A stretch of DNA of 64,000 nt from Eonycteris spelaea. Taxonomy: Eukaryota; Chordata; Mammalia; Chiroptera; Pteropodidae. This document shows positions 11,501 to 23,299 of this stretch, one piece after another. The stretch covers positions 7,883,501 to 7,947,500 of the forward strand of contig PUFA01000068.1 of the NCBI GenBank assembly GCA_003508835.1. Reading direction: 5' to 3'. The notes beneath the pieces were generated by a model, which was not told the origin of the DNA, ran no database searches, and saw only the letters and a list, made by a program, of their open reading frames with translations. A program made the translations under genes and the position numbers. How positions within the stretch are numbered: position 1 is the stretch's first letter; each line of letters starts with the position of its first letter.

Positions 11501-11660
11501 GAGGTGAATATGTGGTCTAGATTCTCTGGGGTTATCCCTGCTTGTCTCCTCTGATAATCTGCCAGTCTCCCAGCTGGAGTTCTCTTAGCACAAATGGCAC
11601 AGAGTACATGTACAATAAATGTTTATCGAATAAAATAAATAGTTGAATAATGACTATTAG
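11500..11660 (+). repeat. L2 3' terminus, sense
   Basis: 'gcacagagtacatgtacaat' followed by 'aaatgtttatcgaataaaat' is the typical L2 terminal sequence. Confidence 0.5.
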
Positions 11661-11739
11661 CTTTTTCCTCCTTGATACATCAGGAAAAAAGATCAATGTG
11701 AATTAATTGGTTAGTTTGGGACAGAGAGGGGACAGTTCC

Positions 11740-11905
11740 AGTTCTGGTTCTGTGGTCTCTGATTGCTATAAGGTCACTCAACCTCTTTGGGCCCCACCAG
11801 TTCCTAAAAATGAAGGAAATAAAGGCAACTTGCCTCCTAGAGTTTTAGAATGAAAAACTTATTAAATTATGTTTGTAAAATCTAAGAGAAAACATTAAAA
11901 GCTAT
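11740..11905 (+). repeat. MIR, sense
   Basis: 'taaggtcactcaacctcttt' and 'gaaggaaataaaggcaactt' follow the sense MIR core. Confidence 0.5.
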
Positions 11906-12169
11906 GTCTCATAATCTAAGGTCAATTATATATACATCAGTTTAGGTGAGATGTCCTAGGCTGCTCCATCTGGCAACCATCAAAATGCTCTCTGCAATTT
12001 TGAGTCTGTTTCTGTTTTGTTTGTTTGTTTTTAGATTCCACATGTAAGTAAAATTATGTTGCATTTGTCTTTTTCTGTCTGCATTACTCCCCTCAACACA
12101 ATACCCTCTAGGTCCATCCATATTGTTGCAAATGGCAAGATTTCATTTTTTATGGCTGAGTAGTATTCC

Positions 12170-12171
12170 AT

Positions 12172-12204
<33 letters not shown>

Positions 12205-12206
12205 CC
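12170..12206. repeat. (GT)n(AT)n microsatellite inside L1 3' region
   Basis: 'tgtgtgtgtgtgta' passes into a (TA)n run. It lies where L1 copies of this type have a short 'tatatata' block, so it has grown from element sequence. Confidence 0.9.
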
Positions 12207-12659
12207 CACCTGTTCTTTATCCATTCATCCATTAATGGGCACCCAGGTTGCTTCCATATCTTGGCTATGTAAATAATGCTGCAGTGAACATATGGATGCA
12301 CATGTCCCTTCAAAGTAGTGTTAGGTGTTTCTTTGGATAAATACCCAGAAGTGGATTACTGGGTCCTTCTTTGCCTCTTGTTTTAAAGTCTATTTTGTCT
12401 GTTGTAAATATTGCTACCCCAGCTTTTTTTTTTTATTATTTCTATGTTTATGAAATGTCTTTTTCATCTCTTTAATTTCAGTCTGTATGTTTCTTTGGAT
12501 CCGAAATGAATCTCTTGCAGGCAGCATATGCAAGGATTTTATTTTCTTATCCATTCCGTCACACTATCTTTTGGGGAACCTAACCCATTTACATTCAAAG
12601 TAATTGTTAATATATACATAGTTACTGACATTTTATTCATTTTTTAAAAAATCTTTTTT

Positions 12660-13431
12660 CTTCTTAAAAAAGTCTCTCCAACATTTCCTGTAAGACTAGA
12701 TTGGTGGTGATGAATTCCTTTACTTTTTCTGGTCTGGGAAACTCTTTATCTGTTTTTGTTTGTTTGTTTGTTTGTTTGTTTTTTTATTCTAAATGATAGT
12801 TTTACTAGGTAGAATAATCTTGGATGTAGGTATTTACTTTTCATCACTTTGAATATTTCTTCCCTGTCACTTCTGGCCTGCAAAATTTCTGTTAAGAAGT
12901 CAGCAGACAGTCTAATGGGCGCTCTTTTAAAGATGACCAGATGCTACTTCTAAGATGCTCTCTTTATCTTTAAGCTTTGGCATTTTAATTATGATGTGTC
13001 TTGGTGTGGGCCTATTTGGGTTCATCTTGTTTGGGACTCCCTGCACTTCCTGGAGTTATATGTCTATTTTTCTTCTCTAGATTAGGGACATTTTCTGTTA
13101 CTGTTTCTTCAAATATGTTTTCAATTCCTGTTCTCTCTCTTCTTCTGGTACTCCTATATTGTGTATGTCGGTATGCTTGATGTTGACCCAAAGGCCTCTT
13201 AAACTATCCTTATTTTTTTTGGATTTCTTGTTGTGTTTCTGATTGGGTGTTTTGTACTACCTTATCTTCCATATCGCTGATTTGATCCTCTGCTTCATCT
13301 AACCTACTGTCACTTCCCTCTGGTGTATTCTTAATTTTAGTTATTTTATTCTTCATTTCTGACTGGTTCTTTTTATGTTTTCTCTTTGTTAAAGTTCTCA
13401 CTGAGTTCATGTATTCTTTCCCTATGTTCAT
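12660..13431 (-). pseudogene. L1 ORF1 pseudogene (nucleic-acid-binding chaperone)
   Basis: The first 73 codons (13431-13210) are open and show a heptad-like coiled coil with the L1 ORF1p hallmark 'SRLDEAEDQISDMEDKV'. Further 3' the RRM and C-terminal domain are visible in shifted frames, with 'KDKERIL.AAREKQ' and 'RLSADFLTEILQARR' style motifs. Intact ORF1p forms trimers that coat L1 RNA. Frameshifts and stops show this copy is non-functional. Confidence 0.85.
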
Positions 13432-15094
13432 TAAGCATTCTTATCACCAGTTTCGAACTCTACATCTGGTATATTGCTCATCTCTATTTTATTTAGTTTT
13501 TAAAAAAATTTTTTTAATGGATCTTCTGTTCTTTCATTTATCTCCTCATTAGGGCTGACTCCCTGTGTGTATTTATATGTATTAGGTAGGACTGCTATAT
13601 CTCCTAGTCTTAGTGGAGTGGCCTTATGTAGTAGGTGTCCTGTGGGAGCCAGTGGTGCAGTCTCCCTGGTCATCTGAGTCAGGTGCTCCAGGTGTATACC
13701 TTGTATAGGTTATTTGTGCTCTGTCATTGTAATTGAGCCTTGGTTGCTGTTTGCACATCAATGGGATGGATTGAGTCATATGCTGATTGGTTGTGAGGGC
13801 TGGCAGTGACCACAGTGGAGGAGCTATTGTGCAAGGCCTAACCCTACAAGGCAAGATTTACTTTAGCAGGGCTCTGGTGCCTGCTCTTAGGGTGTGTTGT
13901 CCTTGGTTGTGGCTCTGGGTGGTGCTCTGGCTTGGTCTGAAGCCAGCTAACAGATGTGCAGGCCCTAGGGGCTCCTGGGATGGGTCCCACCTCAGGCCAA
14001 GTTTTACTATAGCCTGTGTCCTGCCCAGGGCTACGTTTCATGAGCCACCTAGCAATCCCCAGATGGCTGCCACCTGCGCTGGGCTTGCAAGTGTCTTAAG
14101 GGGCCAAGCCCAGTGCTGAGCTGGCTGCATCAAATGTTGGGCTACGGGCTGCTCAACAAAAGGTACAGGGTACACTGAAGTCAGATGCTGCTTATTTGGG
14201 TTTTGTGAGCCTTTCAAAGATTTTAGGAAAGTCTGCAGTATGAGCCAAGACAGGTCGTTTATATGAAAAAGCCACCAAAAGCAGCTTGAGTGGGCCAGCA
14301 AGTTGAATTGGACGCGGTCTCAGAGAATCACCAGGCAGAGCGACAAGTGTTAGCCAGGTTGATGGAGACTCAGATATGGTGGCCTCCTTTGTCATCACAC
14401 TGTGTGCAGGGGGGTATTCAACAATGGGTGAAACAATAGGTTCTTCCAACTCTTCTGCTGGGAGAAAGCTGTCCTTCCTGACTTCTTCCTGAAGCCAGCC
14501 AATTTGGTTCTTCCTCATATGTCCCTGTTCCTTTTAAGCTGCTACTCCAGTGCTGGAGCTCAGAGCAAGTGAGTCCATCAGCAATTAAGTTCATGTACAG
14601 GCCCTTTAAGAGAGAACCCTCCGTTTCAGCCGCAATCTCTGCTGGTTTTCACAGCCAGAAGTTCTTTTCTGGCACCAGAGCCCTGGGCTGGAGGACCTGG
14701 TATTGGGCTGGGACCCCTCGCTCCTTGGGGTAAGGGGAAACCTCCACAGCCAAGACATCCCTTTCAATTTTTATCTGCTACACATGGGTATGGGAACAGG
14801 CCATTCTGTGTCTTGGCCCCTCTTACCAGTCTTGAGGTGGCTTATTCTGTATGTCTTCAGTTATAAGACTTCTGTTCAGCTAGACTTTAGGCAATTCCAA
14901 TGATGGTTGCTCCATAGTTTAGTTGTAATTTTTATGTGGTCATGAGAAGCAGCAAGTACAGTGTGTACCTACTTTGCCATCTTGACCAGATATCAAGATT
15001 AGTTTTCAATTGAATAACAAGGGACTTGGGCCTAGCCAAATTGTCACATAAAATTGGCATTATAAGTACCTTCACTGTACTAGAATGTGTGTTA

Positions 15095-15320
15095 GGCATT
15101 TTTCATCTTATATCTTTACACCTTTTAATGTTCTTTGAATTAAATATTATTCGTATTTTAAAGATAAGCAAATCACAAATCAGGAAAGTTAAACAGTTTA
15201 ATATTATTTTTAACACATGTGGGGAAATTGAGACACGAAAATGTAAAATAACCTATCTTCAGTGCCATGCAAAGCCCCTAGAAAAGTGTCTGCTACATTA
15301 TAACGCTCAGTAAATATTAG
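15095..15320 (-). repeat. MIR, antisense
   Basis: 'taaagataagcaaatcacaa', 'aggaaagttaaacagttt' and 'gggaaattgagacacgaaa' show antisense MIR motifs. The doubled 'gaaattgag' type block suggests two overlapping copies. Confidence 0.5.
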
Positions 15321-15438
15321 TTTCCTTACCAAATTGTTCTTGAGACATCTTTATTTTGAGACAGCTGCCTAGTAGCTGTACCTCCACTGGGAGTGAAATG
15401 ATGCTCAACACATCATTCACTCAGGATGTGTTTGCATA

Positions 15439-15440
<2 letters not shown>

Positions 15441-15490
<50 letters not shown>
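15441..15490. repeat. (TG)25 microsatellite
   Basis: A pure 50-bp TG run. Its length makes it very probably polymorphic. Confidence 0.99.
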
Positions 15491-15491
<1 letters not shown>

Positions 15492-15499
15492 TGGAGGAG

Positions 15500-16600
15500 G
15501 GTGCCTTGCAGGGAGGTGCTGTTTTGATGGTGCAGCTAGGATGAAAAGCCACGTTCTTGTCCTCACTGGGATGTTGCTTCTGTCTTGAAGACTGCTTTGA
15601 GCTCCTTGAATTAGTACAATATGTTGTTATATGTACTGAATTTATTTTTTTGGTGAAAGGAAATTCCTGTGTTTTCTTTTCTCCCAATAGCAAGTCATCC
15701 TCTGTGCACATAAATTAATATAGTTGGATTAACAAATGCATAATCAGAAATTCTAATGTATGCATGTTCTCATGAATCCCTAGGACATAGTGTTAGAGGA
15801 CAACAGGGACAATTCCAGTGTAAGGTTGTGTTGGTATTGGGTTTAAAGTGTAATAGAGTAAAGTAGATGCCTTTGCTTTGCCTGGAATAATTGGGGAAAT
15901 CTGGCCAGACTTAGAGGCATTCTTTGGCCCAAACAATTATGCAGTGGTGACTAATCACAATATCACAATTTTCACGGTAAAGATGAATATCACAAAAATA
16001 TCTTTGGGCATATTTAGATAAATAGGCTTTCTGAAATTAAGGTTCTTAGACCCTGTGACTCATTCATCTACATAATGGAATTTTCTTTTTACATAAATAT
16101 TGGCATCAGTAGTCTTTGATGGCAAAACTAAAAGTGAAACATATGATTTCATCAATGTGTGAACAATAATATGAATAGCACCTTTTGTATAACACTCTAC
16201 TGTCTATAAAATATCTACATAATGTGGCAGAATGGGAAAAACACTATACTTGGAACTATATTTGATATAATATGGATTGTCTTATCGTCCCTTCTGTTCT
16301 CCGCCTTCCCTGTTGAAGAACTAGACTCGACCATCTCATCTTCCCCAGCTCCCACTGTACTGCATACTTGGCCATGTGATTTGCTCAGGTCTAAGAGCTG
16401 TATATGGAAATAGAGCATTTCATATCTCCATCAGTTTTTTTTTTCTGCTACAAGACAAGTAAGAACTGCCCCTCTAGTCTGGGGCACAGGAGGACATGGG
16501 TATAAAGCTGAGTTGTAGCCAATCTGTACTGGGCATTAAAGTGAATGAGAAAGGCTTTGGTGTATAAGGTGCTAACATTTTGGGACCATCGTTTAACACA
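15500..16600. other. Unclassified non-coding sequence
   Basis: No gene or nameable repeat is seen. Confidence 0.4.
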
Positions 16601-16619
16601 GTAATAATTAATATAAGCA

Positions 16620-16676
16620 AACAAACACATTTGAGTTTGATTTCTGGCTCAACCACTTATTAGCTGTAAGTCTTGA
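16620..16676 (+). repeat. MIR fragment, sense, ending in a hairpin
   Basis: 'tttctggctcaaccacttat' then 'tagctgtaagtcttga' is the sense MIR core up to the point where the consensus should go on with 'ttgggcaag'. Instead the sequence turns back on itself (see the inverted repeat). Confidence 0.6.
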
Positions 16677-16701
16677 TTTTTCTCAAGACTTACAGCTAAT
16701 A
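16658..16701. repeat. Perfect inverted repeat, 19-bp arms, 6-nt loop
   Basis: Left arm 16658-16676 (ttattagctgtaagtcttga without its first base) and right arm 16683-16701 are exact reverse complements, separated by 'tttttc'. The left arm is MIR sequence, so the right arm is a templated inverted copy. Confidence 0.97.
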
Positions 16702-16740
16702 TATTGAAATGTATTGAAATTTCAATATATTGAAATTCTA
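16701..16740. repeat. Nested AT-rich palindromes, 'attgaaat' cluster
   Basis: 'tattgaaatttcaata' (16712-16727) and 'aatttcaatatattgaaatt' (16718-16737) are both perfect palindromes and overlap. The octamer 'attgaaat' or its complement recurs four times in 37 bases, directly after the hairpin. Confidence 0.95.
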
Positions 16741-17640
16741 TAACAATCAACTCCTTATCTACTTCTACATTCAGGTTCTATAAAAATAGATATTTGTTCT
16801 GAAGCTAAAATGTTATGAAAGACAAAGTTTTTAAGTTCTTTTCAAAGAGTAGCATTTTTTAAACATATAACATTATTAGAGCCAATTGGCAAACTAATGA
16901 TATATCAGGTTTAAAATAAGCCACAGTTCAAAGTTTAAATTGAATGATCAAAACCTTCATAATCTCAATTGTGAGACTTTACAACTGAAGAAGTAATCTC
17001 CCTGAAAGAAGGATAAACCCAAGGCTTCTGCATTTTACACAAGTTCTCATGTATGAACTATTCAACCTGGAAATAAGGAAGTTGCAAATTCATGGACACA
17101 ATTACATTATACGACTCATCTGTTGAGCTGATTATGGAAAACCCAGAGGACCTTGAAAAACAGCCCACACAAGCTGGGTCTGCAGAAGAGGGAGCCAGCA
17201 TCTTCCTGCTCTGGGGAAACACAGAGGAGGGGTTAGTATACTCTGGTTTCCTTGGAGACTCCACTCTGCATTGTTCCTGCGATAAACTCTCCTTTGCCAC
17301 CACCCTCAGCCTACAAAGAGTCTGAGCCCGATGTCACACTGCGTGTTATTGTCCCGGGCTTGAGCCTGTTATTCCAAACCCACCCAGAAGGGAAAGAGAA
17401 GGACACAGGAAGGGACAACAATTTACAAAAAGGGCCATGTGCCTTTCTTTCTCTGAGCGTTAAATACTTAAGATTTTGCACTGAGACTTTATTTCCCAGA
17501 ACAATTTGAGTTGTAGGGAACCCAGTAACCTTTCAAACATCTCACAGCTACTAGTTGATCTTTAACATCATTTCATATCTGGGATTAATTAATTGAAAAC
17601 ATCTCTCCAAAAAGTGTCAAGAATTAAGGCAAAATTTAAA
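16740..17640. other. Unclassified sequence with a GC-richer core
   Basis: The segment about 17130-17370 is richer in GC and CpG than its surroundings. It carries an open frame on + (17092-17325, 77 codons) that overlaps a second one (17252-17509), and 'tgccaccaccctcag' at about 17296-17310 resembles a splice acceptor. No domain is recognised, and I do not call a gene. Confidence 0.35.
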
Positions 17641-17644
17641 AATA

Positions 17645-17880
17645 CTAATAGCTACCACTAATTAAGCTTTGTTATGATCCTGGTATTGTAAATAGGTAAT
17701 CTTTAATCCTCACAAGAGCCCGTTTTACAGATGGCAAATCAAAGGCTTAAAGAGGTTAAAGGAAGTTGTCCAAGGTCAAGCAGTGAATAAGGACCATATC
17801 CAAAGTTCATACCCAGATCTGGTTTGGCTTCAAAATCAAAGCTCATTCTTGTATATCCTACTGAGCTATATGGCCATCTT
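17645..17880 (-). repeat. MIR, antisense, nearly full length
   Basis: 'ttaatcctcacaagagccc', 'acagatggcaaatcaaaggc', 'ttaaagaggttaaaggaag' and 'ccaaggtcaagcagtgaat' follow the antisense MIR consensus closely. Confidence 0.8.
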
Positions 17881-17899
17881 ATCTGATTAACTGCTTCAG

Positions 17900-18660
17900 G
17901 AAGCACTTAAGAAAGCAATGAAAGATGAACTTCATTTGTTTTTCCCAAGGTCTGCTAGAGGCAGCAGGTTAAACAAGGATATAAAAACTGTCTCTTGTGA
18001 ATTGTTATGCATTTCGTTTTAAATAAAGAATTGGCTTACTTCTGTAAATAGCATGAATAGTATTTTATTTTTATTATTATTCATTAGAATGCTCCCTGAA
18101 AGGGATGCTAGAATGCTGAACTTCTTCTCCAGGGAAATGGCTGAGCCAGTTCACCCAGGGTCCCGCTGCTGTTCAATTTTTTTTTTTTTTTCCTGCTCAA
18201 ACATGACCTACCCCATAATCTCTCTTGTTGCTCCCCTAGGAAAAAGCCATGCCTACTTCCATGAAACACTGATTTTAAAAAGTCATTGAATCCTCAAATC
18301 TGGCCCACTGCCAAAGGGCTTATTTTTCAGTAAATACATTCAGATACCAATCTTCTTGTCTTAAAATTTCAAAAATACCCTTTCCTTAAATTCTCCTCCT
18401 GCGTGTACCTGATCCTGCATCTTAGGAGAATTATAAGAAAAGGTGGGCACTCTTCCATCCTAACTATGAGAAATCAAGGAATCTCTCTCCCATCAGCTCT
18501 CCCCTAGACATTTATGGGACTTACCGAGGCCCTGGAGTCACATGAAGCTCCAGGATGGTGAAGCTGAGTTCCTGCTATACTCCTGCCTACACCAGTATCA
18601 GCTGCTAAAAGTATCAGGTTTCAGACAGACATACCCTGCCTTTTATTCAGGAGAACTGGG
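17900..18660. other. Unclassified non-coding sequence with T17 run
   Basis: A T-run sits at about 18176-18192. No gene or nameable repeat is otherwise seen. Confidence 0.4.
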
Positions 18661-18674
18661 GAGGAAAAGGGCTG

Positions 18675-18860
18675 ACTTAGCGTTCAGAAGCATCTTGCTA
18701 TGTCAAGTATACCTGCCGGTATCATCACCTTTGAGCTCAATAGAGATAAGGAATCTCAGGCCTACTTCAGATGAACTGAATCAGAATCTGCATTTTAAGT
18801 TGACACTCAGGTAATCTACATGCACATTCAAGTTTAAGAAGCAATGAGTTAAATAGCAGT
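18675..18860 (+). mobile_element. MER5-type DNA transposon relic
   Basis: 'gaactgaatcagaatctgca', 'actcaggtaatctacatgca' and 'ttcaagtttaagaagcaatg' match the MER5-type consensus 3' half. Confidence 0.6.
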
Positions 18861-18861
18861 T

Positions 18862-18995
18862 GTCAATTTTGGCTACACAAGAGTATTATGGGATTACCAG
18901 GAAGTTTTAAGAATTACAGAAAATTCTAATTTAATCGACCTAAGATATAGCCTGGCACTGAGATTTTTAAATTTCTCTGAGTATCCCTGATATGT
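18862..18995 (+). mobile_element. MER20-like hAT transposon relic
   Basis: 'gttgtcaattttggctacac', 'gggattaccaggaagtttt' and 'aaattctaatttaatcgacc' follow the consensus 'aaccctggctgcacattaga..gattctgatttaatt'. It abuts the MER5-type relic on its left. Confidence 0.55.
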
Positions 18996-18999
18996 ACTG

Positions 19000-20330
19000 A
19001 GGGTAAAAACTACCTCATATTTCTGAACAGACCAAGCATGGATATTGATTATTTTAAAAAGAAAAGACGAAGTGATGTGTAGTGAGATTAATGGGGAAAG
19101 TCGAGAGCTATTATCTGGGACTGAGTTGGTCCTTCTTTCCATTGGCAAAAGGGGGTTAATGCCATAAACGAAATTTGAAAGGAGAGAAAACTCAAATCTT
19201 CCTGGAAAACTAGTTGTACAATAGGGTACTGCTTGTCTAACATTTCCAATTGAATAAAATCAAGAATAAAGTGATCAAAGTAAGGAATAGGAAAAGGTTG
19301 GGTTGTTGAAACCTACTTATAAGCTTCCATTCAATCATCTCATTCCTATGACCAGCAGCCAACCAGCTTTTCTTTAATTTCAATATTTTTCCTACTCTGG
19401 CATTATATAATATTCTCTACTCTGAATAATAAAATATTTCTCATAGAGAAACTTCTGCCATCAACAATTGCCATTTTTTTCTCTTCAAATAACAAGTCTT
19501 GGACTTCCTGCAATGAGAAAAAGCATGTGAGAAATGTTAGCTTTTTGTAGTCCAGCCCAAAGTTTAAGACATGTGCAGCCAAAATGGAGACACTAAGAAA
19601 GTGAGAGTTAAATGGAAGAAAGGTGATCTGCCTAATTTTGAGGCTCAAGGGGGTCTCATGATGAGGAGAAGAAAGTAGCAGAATGCGTCTGTGACTGCTT
19701 CATTTCCCCTGGGCCAAGGTTGGCTGGTGGCACAGTTCCTTTAATAAATAATCTCCTTGAAAACAGTTTTCCCGGAGTGCGATTTGTTCATCAAACTAAT
19801 TCTAGAATTTACCTGTTGGAAAGGGTATTTAAAAACAGTGCAATAAGAGAGAAATGCCATTTCCTCTATATTTGACTGTGTGTGGCACTAAATTTAAGGA
19901 CACTTCTGAGAGCCTCCCAAAGACATCTGGGGCTGAGAAAGTTTTGAAATCAGAAAGAACTAGATAGCCAGAGCTGAAGAAGTATAAACTCAAGAGGTAT
20001 CATGGAGATATAAAGATGATTTCCTAATATTAGGGAATAATCGCTTTCCCCTCCCCAACCCTGGTGAGAAGACATCTGGGGACAGACATTTCAGAGGACT
20101 GAACTCTGCTGATCTGTTCTCCCACACATCTGTAGAATTGGTTTTTTTCTTTCATACTGATAGGTTAGGATTTAATATAATTCTTTCAAAAGTTTTTGTA
20201 CAGATTTTGAAACATTTTTTGTAAATTTAAAATTATTTGCATATAAAACTTTAAAATCTTAAATGAATTAATAAAAAACTGTGACCACTTCGCTTCTAAC
20301 ACTATGTAGTATATTGGTGAATCAAGGATA
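19000..20330. other. Unclassified non-coding sequence
   Basis: No gene or nameable repeat is seen. The part from 20150 to 20290 is very AT-rich. Confidence 0.4.
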
Positions 20331-20339
20331 ACTATATCC

Positions 20340-20520
20340 GCTTTTACCCTGCATCAAGAATGACCTCACACTGTCTTTAACTTCCTTACATTATCGGTGA
20401 ATTTATCTGAACTTTTAAGAGAATGTGAACCTCTCCAGGGCAGAGACCATGTCTTATTTATTTATCTTTTTATCACATGTACCTAGAAGAGAGTTTGACA
20501 CAGAATGAGTGCTGGTTATA
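20340..20520 (+). repeat. L2 3' end, sense
   Basis: 'gaacctctccagggcagaga', 'catgtcttatttatttatc' and 'cagaatgagtgctggttat' follow the L2 3' end. Confidence 0.55.
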
Positions 20521-20739
20521 TTATTGCCCTCACCCCCCAAAAGACATGAGTGCCGTGCCAAGGCAAATAATCAAAATGATTGCATTCCAGAAATTCTACA
20601 TATGAAGAACATGTGACCAAACTGAGGCTAAGAAAGAAGCCTGCATACTTTAAATTACTTATTCTATTTAACGTTTGGTATAAGTTTCCATTCCTTCTTG
20701 AGTCAGTTTTAATGTTACAACTTTCTAGGAAATTCTTTT

Positions 20740-23290
20740 AAGTTTTCAAAATTATTGGCATAAAGCATTTTAAGATAGTATTCTTTATATTTAAAATTTT
20801 TGATATTTCCATAATTTATCTTACTTTTGTTCCTAATCTGTATGTTTGTGTCTTCTCTTGTTTTCTTGATCAATCTTACAAAATGTTTATTTTGTTGCTC
20901 TTTTCAGATAGCAAACTTTGAGCATTTTAATCCTATCTCCTTGCGTTTATTCTCTTTGTTTTTTTAACCCTAATCCCTGAAGTTAGATGCCCAGCTAATT
21001 TTCAGCCTTCTCCTTTTCTAACATAAGCATGTGAAGGCCATAAATGCTCCCTCAGAACTGCATTGGCTATATACCGTGTTCTTTAAAAAGTAGTATTTTC
21101 ATTATCCATTTGTAAATATTTCCACTCTGTTTTCTTTGACTCATGAGTTAATTAGAAGTATGTTTTTTTGTCAGCCTCAGAGAGATTTTAATTGACCTCC
21201 CCGCCTTTTTTTTTTTGCATTGTGGCAAGATAGTGTACTGAATGATATTGATTCATTAGGATGTATTGAGGTTCACTCTGTTTCATAATTCATGATCAAC
21301 TTTTTGAAATATTTCATGTGCGCTCTAAATATGTTCTTTAGTATATTACTAATGACCAAACTTAATGTTCATCACTACTACAGTTTAAATCAATTACCAA
21401 GATAATTGCATTAAAATCTATCAACTATAACTTTGGACTGTCAATTTACTTTGTAGTTCTTTAAATTTTTGTTTTAAATACTTTAAGGCTAGTTTAATAA
21501 AGTATACAAATTTAAAATTAATAGTGCTACTTGAGGAATGATTTTGTATACATTATATGATGACGCTCTTTATTTCTGATGTTTTTGCCCTGAGCTCTAC
21601 TTTATTCAATGGCCACACACACACCTTCATTTGATTAGCCTATCCTTTTTCCAAATATATATATATATTTTATTCCTTTATCTTAGATTTTTTGAGGACC
21701 TTGTGTTTTAGATGTGTTCTAGCTAAAAGGCAAGTTTAGACTATTAAATTTATTGCAATAATTAATGATTTGTTTAGAATTATTTCTATCATTTTATTAT
21801 TGCTTTATGTTTAACATTCTTTCTCTACTTATTGTTTTCTTTTATAGCTGATCTGTTAAATTGATCAAATATCCTTTATCCCACCCTTTTTGATTCTTCA
21901 ATTTTCTAGGAATTTATCCATTCTGCCTCCTATTTTGTTGGCTACCTTTACATTTTTAAAGTTATTAATATCTTCACTCTTCTTTATAACAACACAAGAC
22001 CTGAGAACACTTTACCCAAGTCATTCCCTTCTGCATCACCTATTATTGTTACATACTTTTTAGTTTCATCTTGTTTTCACTCTTCCTAAATTAAATATTA
22101 TAATCACAATATTTGTTTTAGATTTGCTCATGTGTTGATCATATTCTTTACTCCCTATTCCTTCATTCACCTCATTGGTGGTTCAGTTTTTCTCCTCCTG
22201 AAACAATAGATTTTGTTGTATGTTCAGTTTGATCTCTTAAGTGATAAATTCCTCAGTTTTTATGACCTAAATTTTTTTATTTTCATTTTATAAAGATACT
22301 TTAGGTGAACACAGAATTTCAGAACAATAGTTTCCTTTTTCTCAAGCCTTCGAGGGTACTATTTCATTATTTCCTGATTTCTTCACTGCTAATGAGAAAT
22401 CTGATATCAGAATAGTGGTCATTTCTTTCTAGGCTATTTGTCTTTTTAAAGATCTTCTCTTTGTTTTGGTATACTATAATTTTACTCTGATGGTTATAGG
22501 TCTAGGTTTAGTTTATTATTCTGTGTGAAATTCATTGTAATTTTAAATCTGCAGGATTGTATTTTTCATTCATGTTTAAGAGTTCTTGGTAATGATTTTA
22601 TTATTAAATATGACCTCACCTACATTCTTTCTGTTTTCTCTTTCCAGACTACTATTAGACATAATTTGGATCTTCTGATTCTATTTTCCGTGTCCCTTAA
22701 TCTCTTCCATATTTTCTATTTTCTATCTTTTTTTTTCTCTCAGTGCTATATTATGGATAGTTTCCTTAAATATATTTTCAGTTCACTGGTTTCCTCTTTA
22801 ATCTTTTGTTTAACCCATTTCACTAGTCTTTCATTTCAAAAAAATCTGTGTAGAAGTTTTATTAGTTTTTAATTAGTTGACTTATAGTTTCAACTTATTC
22901 TTTTATATTTCTAATTATTTAAACATACTTAATTTGTCATCCTTATCAGATTCTACCATTATCCAAGTTCTCAGTTATTGAGAGATTTTCCTTCGATATA
23001 TGTTTGTGCATTTATTTCTACTAGGCACTTAAGGACTATCACTAAACTAGAACCAACTTCATATTAATTTCTCAGTTGAGAGTTTCCTGGTATAAATTTA
23101 AACCTCATATCCACATGAAGCATAGATCCAAGATTAAAACATTTGTCTTTTTTTCTCGACCAAAACTTAGAAACAAGCTATGGCACCAACACACAATGTC
23201 TTTGCTCTCTCCCCTGCTAGATGAAGATTGTTGTTTTTCTGTCTTACTTTTTTATGATCCTGGATGTATATAAAATTCTTGGTTAAAACT
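20740..23290 (-). mobile_element. Ancient L1/HAL1-type LINE, antisense
   Basis: About 2.5 kb, T-rich on +, follows the reverse complement of an old mammalian L1: 'tttgactcatgagttaatta' (about 21136-21155), 'ctgctaatgagaaatctgat' (about 22386-22405), 'aagatcttctctttgttttg' and 'ggatcttctgattctatttt' (about 22668-22687). These blocks correspond to the ORF1 region and to sequence downstream in old L1M/HAL1 elements. Every frame is broken and several internal deletions are likely. Confidence 0.6.
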
Positions 23291-23299
23291 GCCTTTCTT

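Larger units (their letters stand above)
12005..14990 (-). mobile_element. L1 LINE, antisense, both ends present, ORF2 mostly deleted
   Basis: Read on the - strand: a 5' UTR (about 14990-13440) starting near 'ggtcaagatggcaaagtagg', then ORF1 (13431 to about 12660), a short inter-ORF region, the start of ORF2 with endonuclease-domain residues 'LNVNGL..' and 'CCLQE' (about 12630-12364), then a direct jump at about 12363 to the ORF2 C-terminus and the 3' end (about 12363-12030), closed by an A-rich tail (12010-12030). About 3 kb of ORF2, including all of the reverse transcriptase, is missing. All reading frames are interrupted, so the element is dead. The 3'-end type is the one common in carnivores and other laurasiatherians. 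Confidence 0.9.

Noticed and set aside
14192..14518. 108-codon open frame on - in the L1 5' UTR, as a possible extra L1 protein
   Set aside because: The paralogous 5' UTR at 59-60.5 kb has a stop five codons in (after 'catatgaagagaaac'), so the frame is not kept.
12005..14990. HAL1-type element (ORF1 only)
   Set aside because: The start of an ORF2 endonuclease domain and a standard L1 3' end are present, so it is an internally deleted L1.
16658..16701. Hairpin with T-run as a transcription terminator
   Set aside because: The T-run is in the loop, not after the stem, and intrinsic terminators are not used in this setting; a template-switch product fits better.
22525..22872. 115-codon open frame on + as a small membrane protein
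   Set aside because: It is the antisense of an old L1 and owes its hydrophobic look to T-rich sequence.
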